Source: Nitrosomonadales bacterium (GTDB lineage: Bacteria > Pseudomonadota > Gammaproteobacteria > Burkholderiales > Gallionellaceae). From it: a stretch of 64,000 bases of DNA. The notes beneath the pieces are model-generated. The model searched no databases. It was not told where the DNA came from and was given only the letters and a program-made list of their open reading frames with translations. Positions 40,641 through 51,638 of this stretch are shown here, piece by piece (within the stretch, counting starts at the first letter, position 1; each line of letters opens with the position of its first letter). A program made the translations under genes and the position numbers. The stretch lies in the NCBI GenBank assembly GCA_023259055.1, contig JAHFQZ010000002.1, positions 248,001 to 312,000 on the forward strand. Reading direction: 5' to 3'.

Positions 40641-41747
40641 TTAAGGGGTTTGTGCGCGATCCAGCAACTGCACTGGCAGTTTTGTCTGCATTACCAGTGC
40701 GTACGATACCTTGTTGAACACGCGGAACACGAATACTAATCCATAGCGCTCGTCCGGCAGCGTATAAACTTTATCACGGCTAAAAATGAACCGGCCGCTT
40801 TCCCTGAGAACTTCCCCTTTTTGATAAAGGGCCAACACATGGCCAACCTCCAGCCCGTCGCGTGCGCCCTTATTTAAAACAATGGGGGTGTTTTGTCCTG
40901 CCTGTGATACCCCGCCATAAACTGAAATTACACGTGCGGAAATGTTGATTTCTGGCGCACGCGGCAGGTAAGTGCCGGCCGTATCGATGGAGGGGGTAAC
41001 CAGTAGGTCGCCTTTGTAAACTTCTTGTACGGAATGAGTGATCGAAACGGTACTGACCTCTGCAAAAGCCTTTACCTCGGCATCGCCAAGGTAAACCGCT
41101 TCAATACCCAACATCTCGCCTGTTTCCGGGTCGACAAATTTCTTACCAGGGCGATAAATTTGCCATTTATCACCTTTGTCCGCAGTCAGCCCTTTGGCAA
41201 AACCGGTGTCAAATTTGCCAAGCACCACCCGGCCTTCGCGCGCACCGATCAGCGATGGCGCATCCTTCAACGCGCCTTCTTCAATTACCAACGGCTGACT
41301 CAAAAATGGCCCGATTACGCTGGCGGGAATGCTCGGGATGGCATCGTGAGTACTTTGCACTACATGCGCCTTGGGGGAAAGCCTGACGATGTTGCGTGTA
41401 TCGCTTGAGTCATCCGTATCCTGCGTGAAGGCCGTGCCGCCTGTAACACTCGGCTGGCTTGTATCAGCTTGTCCGATGCGCAATGTGCCGTTGGTGCGAT
41501 CCAGATTGACCACATCCCCAGGGTATATCCAGTGAGGATCTTTAATGGTGTCTTTGTTCAGACCCCAGATATGCGGCCATTTCCACGGGTCTTTGAAGAA
41601 TTTGCCGGATATGTCCCACAGAGTGTCTCCTTTTACAACGACGTAACGATCCGGGGCGTCTGGTCGAACATCTGGGCGAATTTGAAGCTGATCGGCGAAC
41701 GCCACGATAGGTACTAAAAAACAAATCAGCGATATAATCTTGCGCAT
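40641..41747 (-). CDS. Secreted LysM-domain protein
   Basis: This 368-residue exported protein has a signal peptide (IISLICFLVPIVAFA) and one LysM peptidoglycan-binding domain near the start (VVVKGDTLWDISGKFF, then IYPGDVVNL, about residues 35-90). The rest is a conserved region of unknown function with beta-rich segments. The protein family precedes dprA in many Betaproteobacteria, but no enzymatic domain is visible. I chose ATG 41747, which starts directly at the signal peptide; an in-frame ATG 33 bases upstream would add a non-signal stretch. It is divergent from def. Confidence 0.85.
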   Translation of the reverse strand: MRKIISLICFLVPIVAFADQLQIRPDVRPDAPDRYVVVKGDTLWDISGKFFKDPWKWPHIWGLNKDTIKDPHWIYPGDVVNLDRTNGTLRIGQADTSQPSVTGGTAFTQDTDDSSDTRNIVRLSPKAHVVQSTHDAIPSIPASVIGPFLSQPLVIEEGALKDAPSLIGAREGRVVLGKFDTGFAKGLTADKGDKWQIYRPGKKFVDPETGEMLGIEAVYLGDAEVKAFAEVSTVSITHSVQEVYKGDLLVTPSIDTAGTYLPRAPEINISARVISVYGGVSQAGQNTPIVLNKGARDGLEVGHVLALYQKGEVLRESGRFIFSRDKVYTLPDERYGLVFVFRVFNKVSYALVMQTKLPVQLLDRAQTP

Positions 41748-41876
41748 GGAAAACTCCGGCAGAATCAATATAAAAGGCACGCAATATTGCTGCGTTGCAT
41801 TAAATTCTGCATCTAGTCATCTAAATTAGCAAGCATTTATGGGAATCTTTAAAATCTACTGTGGTGCAATAGCGGC

Positions 41877-42380
41877 ATGGCAATCCTGAAAATTTTGCAG
41901 TATCCCGATGAGCGGCTTCACAAGATTGCAAGAAAAGTTGAGCGAGTCGATGAAGCTACCCGCAAACTGGTGAAAGACATGGCGGAGACCATGTATGCCG
42001 CGCCTGGTGTGGGATTGGCGGCAACGCAAGTTGACATTCATGAGCAAGTCATCGTGGTGGACGCTTCCGAGGTGCGTGACAAACTAATGGTTTTCATCAA
42101 TCCGGAAATCATCGCCAGTAGCGGCGAGGAGGAAAGCGAGGAAGGCTGCCTGTCGGTGCCCGGCATTTACGAAAAGGTCTGCCGCGCTGAAAAAGTGACG
42201 GTACATGCACTCGATGGGAAAGGCAAACCGTTCACGCTGGAAGCGGAAGGATTTCTCGCTGTCTGCATCCAGCATGAAATGGATCACTTGCGCGGCAAGG
42301 TGTTCGTCGAATACTTGTCGCAACTCAAGCAAGCCAGAATTCGCGCCAAGCTGAAGAAGCGTCAGCGCGAAATAATGTAG
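41877..42380 (+). CDS. def: Peptide deformylase
   Basis: Def removes the formyl group from nascent proteins. All three signature motifs are present: GVGLAATQ (about residue 44), EGCLSVPG (about 89) and the metal-binding QHEMDHLRG (about 132). At 167 residues it is the type I enzyme of normal length. fmt follows after 121 bases that contain one dispersed-repeat copy, so the usual def-fmt pair is loosened here. Confidence 0.97.
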   Translation: MAILKILQYPDERLHKIARKVERVDEATRKLVKDMAETMYAAPGVGLAATQVDIHEQVIVVDASEVRDKLMVFINPEIIASSGEEESEEGCLSVPGIYEKVCRAEKVTVHALDGKGKPFTLEAEGFLAVCIQHEMDHLRGKVFVEYLSQLKQARIRAKLKKRQREIM

Positions 42381-42444
42381 GAGTGCGCCGTGCCCTCACT
42401 CTGATAACCCGTTAGGTGAGGAAGCTATCATCAACATCCGCCTG

Positions 42445-42480
42445 AAAATCTGTGCGAATCTGTGTAATCTGCGGATTCAA
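42445..42480 (+). repeat. 36-bp dispersed repeat, copy 2 (between def and fmt)
   Basis: This matches the reverse complement of 16702-16737 at 35 of 36 positions; the single difference lies after aaaatctgtg. It ends 21 bases before the fmt start codon. Confidence 0.8.
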
Positions 42481-42501
42481 TCGCCGTTAGAATAAACCAT
42501 T

Positions 42502-43473
42502 ATGAAAATCATCTTTGCCGGAACGCCGCAATTTGCGGCCAGCTCGCTGGCGGCATTGCTCAGAGAACATCAAGTTACCGCGGTGCTGACCCAGCCGGAT
42601 CGTCCTGCCGGACGGGGTATGCAGCTTGCTGCCAGCCCGGTGAAGCAGCTCGCATTGCAACACGGTTTGCCTGTATTGCAGCCAGCCACATTGAGAACCG
42701 AAGAGGCGCAACGTTCGATTGCTGCGCTGGATGCAGATGTAATGGTGGTGGCAGCTTACGGGCTGATTCTGCCGAAGGCCGTCTTGCAACTACCGCGCTA
42801 CGGTTGCCTGAATATTCATGCTTCATTGCTGCCGCGCTGGCGCGGGGCCGCGCCGATTCCACGCGCTATTCTGGCGGGCGACAGCGAAACGGGAATCACC
42901 ATCATGCAGATGGACGAAGGACTGGATACTGGTGACATGCTGATGCGCCGGTCTTGCCCGATTGCACAAAACGACACCGCACAAACTTTGCACGACAAGC
43001 TGGCCGTGGTGGGCGCAAGCTGCATTCTTGAAGCGTTGTACCTGTTGCAGGAACCGGGGTTGGCAGGGATGTCGCCAACAGGCGGCAACTGGCAAAACCG
43101 CCTGACACCTGTAAAGCAAGACAATGAGGCGGCGTGCTACGCCGCCAAGCTGCTAAAGAGCGAGGCGCAGATCGACTGGCGCCAGGATGCGCAACAGATA
43201 GAACGCGCGGTGCGCGCATTCAACCCCTTTCCGGTGTGCCACGCCAGCCTCAATGGCGCGGCGATAAAAATCTGGCAGGCTGCGCTGCAGGAGGGCGCAC
43301 AAGGCGAGGCGGGCAAGGTGTTGGCGGTGAACAAACACGGCATCACTGTAGCTTGCGGCAAGGGCGCGCTACGGCTGGAAGTCTTGCAACGCCCAGGTGG
43401 CAAGGCGCAACCGGCCGCACAGTTCCTGCAAGCCGTGCCTGTCAAGGCTGGCGATAATTTCTCGATTAACTAA
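42502..43473 (+). CDS. fmt: Methionyl-tRNA formyltransferase
   Basis: Fmt formylates initiator Met-tRNA using 10-formyl-THF. The N-terminal domain has MKIIFAGTPQFAASSLAAL, the folate-site NIHASLLPRWRGAAPI (about residue 108) with the catalytic Asn/His, and GDSETGITIMQMDEGLDTGDM (about 130). The C-terminal OB-fold domain is complete. At 323 residues it has the normal length. rsmB begins with the next base after the stop codon. Confidence 0.97.
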   Translation: MKIIFAGTPQFAASSLAALLREHQVTAVLTQPDRPAGRGMQLAASPVKQLALQHGLPVLQPATLRTEEAQRSIAALDADVMVVAAYGLILPKAVLQLPRYGCLNIHASLLPRWRGAAPIPRAILAGDSETGITIMQMDEGLDTGDMLMRRSCPIAQNDTAQTLHDKLAVVGASCILEALYLLQEPGLAGMSPTGGNWQNRLTPVKQDNEAACYAAKLLKSEAQIDWRQDAQQIERAVRAFNPFPVCHASLNGAAIKIWQAALQEGAQGEAGKVLAVNKHGITVACGKGALRLEVLQRPGGKAQPAAQFLQAVPVKAGDNFSIN

Positions 43474-44760
43474 ATGCACAACATACAACTCGCCGCAGGC
43501 CAAATCGTTCAACAGGTGCTTGCAGACGGGCGCAACCTGAATCAGGTGCTGGATGAGTCGCTGCGCAAAAAAGCGGTATGGACTCCGTCGCAACGCGCGG
43601 CCCTGCAGGATCTGAGCTATGGCACCTTGCGTTTTTACGGCCAATTGCGCGCGCTGTTAGGTCTGTTGCTGCATAAGCCGATGCTGGATCAGCGTATCTA
43701 CTATGTGCTACTGGTGGCGCTGTACCAATTGCAATACAGCAAAGCAGCTCAACACGCCGTGGTCGATCATGCGGTGCGCTCCGCACAAATGCTGAATGTG
43801 AAAGTGAGCGGTCTGGTAAACGCGATCCTGCGCAATTTCCTGCGCAGCCGCGAAGCATTGCTTGAACAAGCTGCACAGCACGCGGAAGGGAAGTACAGTT
43901 ATCCGCAATGGTGGATCGATGAGTTGCAAGCGCAGTATGGCGAGCGTAGCGCGGCAATGCTGACAGCGGGCAATATGCATCCGCCGATGACGTTGCGCGT
44001 CAATCAGCGACGTGGCACGACAGCAGATTATTTGGCGCTGCTATCTCAACAAGATAGGGATCAACAAAATTTCCGCGCCCGTCTGATCGAACCGGATGCG
44101 CTGCAACTGGATAAGCCGGTTCCGGTGGACCAGCTGCCGGGATTCTTTGCCGGACTGATTTCGGTGCAGGATGCTGGCGCGCAATACGCCGCGCGTTTGC
44201 TGGATGTTCATGATGGCATGCGCGTGCTGGATGCCTGCGCCGCACCGGGTGGCAAGACCGCGCATATTCTGGAATGCGCACAAGTAGAAATGGTGGCGGT
44301 AGACAAAGACGAGAAGCGTTTGCAGCGCGTTGCGGAAAATTTGCAGCGTCTGGGATTGACCGCGCAACTGCTGGTCGGTGATGCCGCCGAACCGGAAAAG
44401 TGGTGGGATGGAAAAACCTTTCAGCGTATTCTCGCCGATTTACCCTGCTCGGCTTCCGGCGTGGTGCGCCGTCACCCCGACATCAAGTGGTTGCGCCGCC
44501 GCACGGATATTGCCGGTTTCGCCGCGCAACAACTCGATATTCTGCGCGCGTTGTGGCGGCTGCTGGCGCAAGATGGTAAATTGCTCTATGCAACCTGCTC
44601 GGTTTTCCGGCAGGAAAATGAACAGGTCATCGCGGCGTTTCTGGCGCAACAGATGGATGCGCAGCTGTTGCCGATAGTATTGCCAGAAAGTAGCAATGGA
44701 CAAATATTGCCGAACGATCAGCATGACGGATTCTTCTATGCTTTGCTGCAAAAAAATTAA
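43474..44760 (+). CDS. rsmB: 16S rRNA m5C967 methyltransferase
   Basis: RsmB (Sun/Fmu) methylates C967 of 16S rRNA with SAM. The N terminus is a NusB-like RNA-binding domain (about residues 1-140). The catalytic domain has LDACAAPGGKTAHILE (about 250) and the catalytic cysteines in DLPCSASGVVRRHPDIKWLR (about 325) and YATCSVFRQENE (about 378). At 428 residues the length is normal. It starts immediately after fmt and overlaps the downstream DUF4390 gene. Confidence 0.96.
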   Translation: MHNIQLAAGQIVQQVLADGRNLNQVLDESLRKKAVWTPSQRAALQDLSYGTLRFYGQLRALLGLLLHKPMLDQRIYYVLLVALYQLQYSKAAQHAVVDHAVRSAQMLNVKVSGLVNAILRNFLRSREALLEQAAQHAEGKYSYPQWWIDELQAQYGERSAAMLTAGNMHPPMTLRVNQRRGTTADYLALLSQQDRDQQNFRARLIEPDALQLDKPVPVDQLPGFFAGLISVQDAGAQYAARLLDVHDGMRVLDACAAPGGKTAHILECAQVEMVAVDKDEKRLQRVAENLQRLGLTAQLLVGDAAEPEKWWDGKTFQRILADLPCSASGVVRRHPDIKWLRRRTDIAGFAAQQLDILRALWRLLAQDGKLLYATCSVFRQENEQVIAAFLAQQMDAQLLPIVLPESSNGQILPNDQHDGFFYALLQKN

Positions 44761-45361
44761 GTTGCCTGGTATATTGCAGCGTAGCTTGGGACTATTGCTG
44801 CATAGTACGTTGCTTGTCTTGTTGTTCATTACAACGGTTCAGGCGGAGGGTATTTCCGTCAACAAGGCGGAAATGCGTCTGAACGAAGATGGCTATCAAC
44901 TCACTGCCAGCTACGATATCAAGCTTACTTTCGCAGCTCAGCAGGCCTTGACGCGCGGCGTGACGCTGTATTTCGTGGGCGATTTTTTACTGACTCGCTC
45001 ACGCTGGTATTGGCTGGACGAAAAGATATTTCAAGGCGAGCAAACCGTCAAGCTTTCCTACAATGTATTGACGCGCCAGTATCGCCTTTCACGCGGCACA
45101 CTGTTCCAGAGCTTTGCCAGTTTCGAAGACGCGTTAAACATACTGGCAAGACAAAGCTCCGCGATTATTCCTGCAGAATTGATAAAAAGGGATAGTAGCT
45201 ATATTGTCGAAACGCGCCTGCGCCTGGATGTAACGCACTTGCCTTTACCGCTGCAGGTCAATGCGATGACCGGCAAGGATTGGACTCTCGATTCCGAATG
45301 GTATCGCTGGATGGTCCGACCGGCTGAAATTACCTTGCGCGGTGATAGCAAAGTGGAGTGA
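44738..45361 (+). CDS. DUF4390 exported protein
   Basis: This 207-residue protein has a signal peptide (LLLHSTLLVLLFITTVQA) and a mature DUF4390 domain with YDIKLTFAAQQALTRGVTLYF and QYRLSRGTLFQSFASFEDAL. It should be periplasmic. No function is known. The family almost always lies between rsmB and the ntrY-like kinase in Betaproteobacteria, as here, and could modulate that sensor. The start is uncertain: ATG 44738, 44723 and 44696 are all in frame and overlap rsmB. I chose the one that leaves the shortest lead before the signal helix. Confidence 0.82.
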   Translation: MLCCKKIKLPGILQRSLGLLLHSTLLVLLFITTVQAEGISVNKAEMRLNEDGYQLTASYDIKLTFAAQQALTRGVTLYFVGDFLLTRSRWYWLDEKIFQGEQTVKLSYNVLTRQYRLSRGTLFQSFASFEDALNILARQSSAIIPAELIKRDSSYIVETRLRLDVTHLPLPLQVNAMTGKDWTLDSEWYRWMVRPAEITLRGDSKVE

Positions 45362-45367
45362 CAGACA

Positions 45368-47488
45368 TTGAAATACTTTAATTTCATCAGCGCCATTGTC
45401 GGCATATTGTTGCTTTATTTGCTGTCCAGCAGCAGCGCGAACACCGAGGTGTTTTCCATCAACTATTATGTGCTTCTCGGGTTAACCGGCTTGTTTGCGC
45501 TGATTTTGACGGGCTTGGTTGGTTTTCAACTGATGAGATTGCGTAATAAGATAAAAAACAAAGTTTTTGGCGCCAAGCTTACGTTGAGACTAGTGGTTTT
45601 TTTCACATTGATAGCCGTTCTGCCCGGATTGCTGGTGTACGTGGTATCAGTAAATTTCTTGAGCAAAAGCATTGAATCGTGGTTCGACGTGCGTGTCGAA
45701 AATGCTTTGGAGGGCGGCCTCAATCTCGGCAGAAGCGGCCTAGACAATAGCTTGAAAGAACTTACCAAAAAAACCCAGTTCATTGCAATATTGTTAACTG
45801 AAAAGCATCCAAACGAATTTCAGCGAGCGCTAGAGCAGGTGTTGGATAAAAAAGTTGAGCAGGAAGCAACACTATTTACACCTAAAGGAAATGTGATTGC
45901 GTTTTCTTCTGGCGGTAACACTATATTGCCGGAAATACCCGATGGCAGTTTGCTGCAATTTACCATTGATACTGGCGAATATTCAGTGATTGATACCCTG
46001 CCAAATAAAGGGTTGACGCTGCGCTCGATGGTGAGGGTGAACTCCAATACGCAGGCTGGGGGGCAATACGTGCTGCAATTCACCCAGCCGGTGTCAAAAC
46101 AAGTAGAGGCGGATGCGGAGACCGTGCAGGCAGTGTATCGCGATTACCAGAAATTGACGCTTTCACGCCTCGGATTGAAACGGCTGTATGGGATTACCTT
46201 GACACTGTCGCTATTGGTGGTGCTTTTGACAGCGGTGTCAACAGCGTTTTTTATCAGCGAGCGCCTGGGTTCCTCGCTGGAAGCGCTTGCGGAAGGCACG
46301 CGAGCGGTAGCGCAAGGCGACTTTACCGGCCAATATCCTGTGCAAAGCAGCGATGAGTTGGGCGCGCTGACCGGACTGTTTAACCAGATGACACAGCAGC
46401 TTTTTGAGGCAAAGCGGGTCAGCGAACAGCAACAGCGCGAAGTGGAAAGCGCCAAGGGTCATCTGGAGAGCGTGCTTACCCACTTGTCTTCTGGTGTGCT
46501 TGCTCTGGATGATGATTTCCGATTGCGTTCTGTGAATACCAGCGCGGCGCAAATCCTTGCTGCACCCTTACAGGAAATGCTACGCATGCCGATAAGTAAA
46601 ATAGCTGAAAAACATAGTCTGCTGAGATTGTTCTGCAACACCATCATAGAGGCTTTCAGTGATGCAACCAACAGCGAATGGCAACGGCAGATAGAGCGGA
46701 TGAGCAGGAATGGTAACCAGATATTGCTGATGCGCGGCACGCGTTTGCCGCATGGTGGTGACGCCGGCTATGTGGTAGTGTTCGATGATATCAGTCACCT
46801 GCTAAGCGCAGAGCGGCAGGCGGCCTGGGGCGAGGTGGCACGCCGTCTCGCGCATGAAATCAAAAACCCGCTAACACCGATACAGCTTTCAGCAGAACGA
46901 TTGCAGCACAAACTTAGTGGCAAGCTTGATGAAAGTGACGCGCAACTGCTACAGCGTGCCACGCAAACCATCGTCAGTCAGGTTGGTGCGATGAAAAACA
47001 TGGTGGGCGATTTCGCTAATTATGCACGCGGCCCGGCGCTGAAACTATCGCGTTTGGATTTGCATCAATTGATCAAGGAGGTGCTGGGTTTGTATGAAGC
47101 GAATGCTATTCCTATTGTGCTTAATCTGGATGCGCCGCGAAGCGAAGTCAACGGAGACGCAACCCGCTTGCGCCAAGTCATTCACAACCTGCTGCAAAAT
47201 GCTCAGGATGCGTTGCATGATGTTGCGCAGCCACAAATAACGCTAAGCACGGAAACACACGGCGCGAAATTTTATTTGCGTGTGGAGGATAGAGGCAGGG
47301 GCTTTCCCGAAAGCGTCCTGTCGCGAGCATTTGAGCCTTACATGACCACCAAGGCCAAAGGAACAGGCTTGGGTTTGGCTATTGTAAAAAAAATCGTCGA
47401 GGAGCAAGGTGGTCATATCACTATAGAAAATAGATTAGACGGCGGAGCGCAGGTCAGTATAATTTTGCCACTGGCTGAGGAGGCCTAA
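45368..47488 (+). CDS. ntrY: NtrY-like sensor histidine kinase
   Basis: This is an inner-membrane sensor kinase of 706 residues. The N-terminal part has three membrane segments (about residues 7-25, 35-55, 75-95), a periplasmic region, and a fourth membrane helix (about 265-290). A HAMP domain (about 290-345), a PAS domain (about 365-470), the HisKA phosphoacceptor [13 protein letters not shown] (about 495) and a HATPase domain with NLLQNAQDA and [12 protein letters not shown] follow. TTG at 45368 is the start: GGAG lies nine bases upstream and the membrane helix follows directly. The ntrX-like regulator overlaps by one base. The signal is unknown; nitrogen status or redox are the usual guesses. 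Confidence 0.92.
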   Translation: MKYFNFISAIVGILLLYLLSSSSANTEVFSINYYVLLGLTGLFALILTGLVGFQLMRLRNKIKNKVFGAKLTLRLVVFFTLIAVLPGLLVYVVSVNFLSKSIESWFDVRVENALEGGLNLGRSGLDNSLKELTKKTQFIAILLTEKHPNEFQRALEQVLDKKVEQEATLFTPKGNVIAFSSGGNTILPEIPDGSLLQFTIDTGEYSVIDTLPNKGLTLRSMVRVNSNTQAGGQYVLQFTQPVSKQVEADAETVQAVYRDYQKLTLSRLGLKRLYGITLTLSLLVVLLTAVSTAFFISERLGSSLEALAEGTRAVAQGDFTGQYPVQSSDELGALTGLFNQMTQQLFEAKRVSEQQQREVESAKGHLESVLTHLSSGVLALDDDFRLRSVNTSAAQILAAPLQEMLRMPISKIAEKHSLLRLFCNTIIEAFSDATNSEWQRQIERMSRNGNQILLMRGTRLPHGGDAGYVVVFDDISHLLSAERQAAWGEVARRLAHEIKNPLTPIQLSAERLQHKLSGKLDESDAQLLQRATQTIVSQVGAMKNMVGDFANYARGPALKLSRLDLHQLIKEVLGLYEANAIPIVLNLDAPRSEVNGDATRLRQVIHNLLQNAQDALHDVAQPQITLSTETHGAKFYLRVEDRGRGFPESVLSRAFEPYMTTKAKGTGLGLAIVKKIVEEQGGHITIENRLDGGAQVSIILPLAEEA

Positions 47489-48132
47489 TGGGAAGCAAAC
47501 AAATTTTGGTGGTGGATGATGAAATTGGAATCCGCGAACTGCTTTCGGAAATCCTGCTTGACGAAGGTTATCAGGTACATCTCGCGGAAAATGCCGACCA
47601 GGCGCGCGCTTTCAGAAATGAACGTGAGCCGGATCTGGTATTGCTCGATATCTGGATGCCCGACACTGATGGCGTGGCTTTGCTCAAGGAGTGGGTCGAT
47701 CAGGATTTGCTGACTATGCCTGTCGTAATGATGTCAGGTCATGGCACCATTGAAACGGCGGTCGAAGCGACACGTATCGGCGCAATAGATTTTCTGGAAA
47801 AGCCCATTGCGCTGCAGAAGCTGCTCAGCACTATTGCCAAGGCAATCATGGAGGGTGCGCCCAAGCTTCAGATACGGGATGAAGAGGTTCAAAACCAGAA
47901 ATTAACCCTGAATATTGACGGGCGGACACAGCTTTTTTCTTTGCCGCTGGATTTGCCATTGCGCGAAGCACGCGATCATTTTGATGCGCTTTATTTTGAT
48001 TATCATTTGCGTAAAGAAGTAGGCAATGTCATGCGTGTAGCCGAAAAGGTTGGACTGGAGCGTACCCATCTTTATCGCAAGCTCAAGCAATTGGGCATCA
48101 AATTTACAAAAAAAAAGGGAGAAGGCGAATGA
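47488..48132 (+). CDS. NtrX-like response regulator without an AAA+ domain
   Basis: This is a 214-residue response regulator. The receiver domain (residues 1-120) has the acidic pocket VVDDE, the phosphoacceptor Asp in VLLDIWMPD (about 54) and the Lys in FLEKPIALQ. After a short linker comes a Fis-type helix-turn-helix (GNVMRVAEKVGLERTHLYRKLKQLG, about residues 179-203, here split as two halves around VGLERTHLYRKL). Full NtrX proteins have a sigma-54-binding AAA+ ATPase domain between these parts; here it is absent, so this protein cannot activate sigma-54 promoters in the usual way. The one-base overlap with ntrY makes it the cognate regulator. Confidence 0.9.
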   Translation: MGSKQILVVDDEIGIRELLSEILLDEGYQVHLAENADQARAFRNEREPDLVLLDIWMPDTDGVALLKEWVDQDLLTMPVVMMSGHGTIETAVEATRIGAIDFLEKPIALQKLLSTIAKAIMEGAPKLQIRDEEVQNQKLTLNIDGRTQLFSLPLDLPLREARDHFDALYFDYHLRKEVGNVMRVAEKVGLERTHLYRKLKQLGIKFTKKKGEGE

Positions 48133-48190
48133 TAGTAGGAAGCCATATCGGTTCATTGCCTTCTAAATAGTTGCAATCAAAGCTTTTTGT

Positions 48191-48220
48191 ATACCATACC
48201 ATAATAGTATGGTATTATTT
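48191..48220 (+). terminator. AT-rich hairpin after the ntrX-like gene
   Basis: ataccatac (48191-48199) and gtatggtat (48207-48215) form a perfect 9-bp stem with a 7-base loop, followed by tattttat. It is AT-rich and has an interrupted T-tract, so a weak terminator or an operator are both possible. Confidence 0.55.
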
Positions 48221-48261
48221 TATAGCAATTAAGCTTCAGGTTCACTCGTAAGGAGATAAAT

Positions 48262-48345
48262 ATCTTTGCCCAATGGAAAAAATTTATCGCAATTTTGTCT
48301 ACAGCTGCACTGTTAAGCATGGGCGCAAAAAACGCGCTGGCTTAA
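48262..48345 (+). pseudogene. Decayed signal-peptide coding remnant
   Basis: An AAGGAG site (48250-48255) is followed, six bases on, by a 27-codon frame that begins with ATC where a start codon is expected and ends in TAA (48343-48345). The encoded peptide reads like a complete signal peptide: FAQWKKF, then a hydrophobic core IAILSTAALLSMGA, then KNALA. The stop falls just where signal peptidase would cut, and no frame continues after it. I read this as the 5' remnant of a lost exported-protein gene, though a short regulated leader peptide with an ATC start is conceivable. Confidence 0.5.
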
Positions 48346-48454
48346 AAGCGCAATTATTAGCACGATGAGAGAGAATTGGCACACCTCACCCTCAATAACG
48401 GCAAGAATGGGTAACTGATGACAACCTGCGTCAGAGCATGAGCCGTAGTTACGG

Positions 48455-48460
48455 TATAAT
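48455..48460 (+). promoter_or_regulatory. Consensus -10 element upstream of tkt
   Basis: TATAAT is present 58 bases before the tkt ATG, without a convincing -35 hexamer 17 bases upstream. The tkt gene also has a strong GGAGGT ribosome-binding site. The 386-base gap (48133-48518) otherwise holds the hairpin at 48191 and the signal-peptide remnant; I see nothing else in it. Confidence 0.4.
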
Positions 48461-48518
48461 CATCGACCCGAACGGATTTAAATAACCAACCAACAGAATA
48501 TTCCGGAGGTAACAGAAA

Positions 48519-50525
48519 ATGGCCGCGACACGTAACATCATCCCTCCAAAGTTCAATGACATCACCGGTGCGATCCGGATGCTGGCAGTGGATGCCGTGC
48601 AGAAAGCAAACTCCGGCCACCCCGGCGCACCGATGGGTATGGCGGAAATCGCAGACGTGCTGTGGAACCGCCACCTGCGCCACAACCCGGCCAATCCAAA
48701 GTGGCCTGACCGAGACCGTTTCGTTCTGTCCAACGGCCACGGCTCGATGCTGATTTACGCGTTGCTGCATTTGTCTGGATACGATTTGCCGATCGAGGAG
48801 CTTAAGCGCTTCCGCCAAATGCATTCCAGGACGCCGGGACACCCCGAATACGGTTATACGCCCGGAATCGAAACGACCGGCGGCCCGCTCGGCCAAGGCA
48901 TCACCAATGCGGTGGGCATGGCGATGGCGGAAAAATTGCTGGCTGCGGAATTCAACAAGCCCGGCCACGAAATCGTCAACCACCGCACCTATGTGTTCAT
49001 GGGAGATGGCTGCATGATGGAGGGGATTTCCCACGAGGCGTGCGCGCTGGCCGGTACATGGGGCCTGGGCAAGCTGACCGCATTCTGGGACGACAACAAC
49101 ATCTCGATTGACGGCCATGTTGACGGATGGTTCACCGACGACACACCGAAGCGTTTTGAGGCCTACGGTTGGCATGTCGTTGAAGTGCAGGGACATGACC
49201 CTGAAGCGATAGATGCGGCCATCAAGGCGGGTAATGCAGTCACCGACAAGCCCACGCTGATTTGCTGCAAGACCATCATCGGCGCTGGTTCGCCTAACAA
49301 AGCCGACACCCATGATGTGCATGGTGCCGCGCTCGGCGATGCCGAAGTGGCTGCCACGCGCGAACATATTGGCTGGAAATATCCACCGTTCGAGATTCCC
49401 AAACATGTATATGAGGCATGGGATGCGCGGACCAAGGGCGAAGGCCTGGAAAAGCTGTGGAACAACAAATTCGCCGAATACAAGGCTGCCTACCCAAAAG
49501 AAGCAGCTGAATTCACGCGCCGTATCAAGGGTGAACTGCCTGCCAACTGGACTGCGCATGCCGCCGAAGCAATCGCCAAGACCAATGAAAAAGCCGAAAC
49601 CATTGCTACCCGCAAGGCTTCACAGAATGCCATTAACGCCTTGGTGCCGGCACTGCCCGAATTTCTCGGCGGATCGGCTGACCTGACCGGATCCAATCTG
49701 ACCAACTGGACGGGATGTAAACACCTTCGCGGCAAGGGTACTGGCAATTACATCAGTTACGGCGTGCGCGAATTCGGCATGGCACACATCATGAATGGCA
49801 TGGCTTTGCACGGCGGTTTCCTGCCGTTCGGCGGCACATTCCTGATGTTCTCCGAGTATGCGCGCAATGCGATTCGCATGTCGGCGCTGATGAAACAGCG
49901 CGTGATATATGTGTTTACTCATGATTCCATCGGCCTGGGCGAAGACGGCCCGACCCATCAGCCGGTCGAACAAACCGCGACCTTGCGTTTGATCCCCAAC
50001 ATGCAGGTGTGGCGACCATGCGACACGGTGGAATCGGCCGTGGCCTGGGTGGCAGCCGTTGAACGCAGTGACGGGCCAAGCAGTCTGGTTTTCAGCCGCC
50101 AGAACCTCACCTTCCAGAAACGCGACGCGGCCACCATTGCCAGCATCGCCAAAGGCGGCTATGTACTGGCCGATGCCGCATCGCCCAGGCTGGTACTCAT
50201 TGCCACCGGTTCGGAAGTGCAACTCGCTATGGATGCCAAGAAGGCGCTGGGCGAACAGGGCATCGCAACCCGCGTAGTGTCGATGCCCTCCACCAATGTG
50301 TTCGACAAGCAGGATCAGGCATACAAGGACAGCGTTCTGTTGCCTGGCGTGCACAAAGTCGCCATCGAGGCGGGTGTCACTGGCGGCTGGTATAAATATG
50401 TCGGCTTGGACGGCGCAGTGATTGGCATGGACAGTTTTGGAGAATCAGCACCTGCACCGGAGTTGTTCAAACACTTCGGTTTTACCACTGAGAACATAGT
50501 TAAAACGGCGAAAAGCGTGCTGTAA
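48519..50525 (+). CDS. tkt: Transketolase
   Basis: Tkt moves two-carbon units between sugar phosphates in the Calvin cycle and pentose phosphate pathway, using thiamine diphosphate. It has [16 protein letters not shown] (about residue 30), the ThDP-binding [13 protein letters not shown] (about 158), and [17 protein letters not shown] (about 470). At 668 residues the length is normal. It heads a co-directional run tkt-gap-pgk-pyk-fba, the order found in many autotrophic Proteobacteria. Confidence 0.97.
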   Translation: MAATRNIIPPKFNDITGAIRMLAVDAVQKANSGHPGAPMGMAEIADVLWNRHLRHNPANPKWPDRDRFVLSNGHGSMLIYALLHLSGYDLPIEELKRFRQMHSRTPGHPEYGYTPGIETTGGPLGQGITNAVGMAMAEKLLAAEFNKPGHEIVNHRTYVFMGDGCMMEGISHEACALAGTWGLGKLTAFWDDNNISIDGHVDGWFTDDTPKRFEAYGWHVVEVQGHDPEAIDAAIKAGNAVTDKPTLICCKTIIGAGSPNKADTHDVHGAALGDAEVAATREHIGWKYPPFEIPKHVYEAWDARTKGEGLEKLWNNKFAEYKAAYPKEAAEFTRRIKGELPANWTAHAAEAIAKTNEKAETIATRKASQNAINALVPALPEFLGGSADLTGSNLTNWTGCKHLRGKGTGNYISYGVREFGMAHIMNGMALHGGFLPFGGTFLMFSEYARNAIRMSALMKQRVIYVFTHDSIGLGEDGPTHQPVEQTATLRLIPNMQVWRPCDTVESAVAWVAAVERSDGPSSLVFSRQNLTFQKRDAATIASIAKGGYVLADAASPRLVLIATGSEVQLAMDAKKALGEQGIATRVVSMPSTNVFDKQDQAYKDSVLLPGVHKVAIEAGVTGGWYKYVGLDGAVIGMDSFGESAPAPELFKHFGFTTENIVKTAKSVL

Positions 50526-51560
<1,035 letters not shown>

Positions 51561-51568
51561 AAACCAAA

Positions 51569-51613
51569 GAGGCTGGAGGTTAGGGGCTAGGCGGTTTTAT
51601 AGTCTCCGGCCTC
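51569..51613 (+). repeat. Inverted repeat between gap and pgk
   Basis: gaggctggag (51569-51578) pairs with ctccggcctc (51604-51613) at nine of ten positions plus one G-U pair. A second pair, ggggctag with ctggcccc, partly overlaps the right arm. It fills the 78-base spacer, could form a strong RNA hairpin, and might attenuate or protect the message between the genes. Confidence 0.55.
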
Positions 51614-51638
51614 TGGCCCCAAGTATGGAAGATATACC

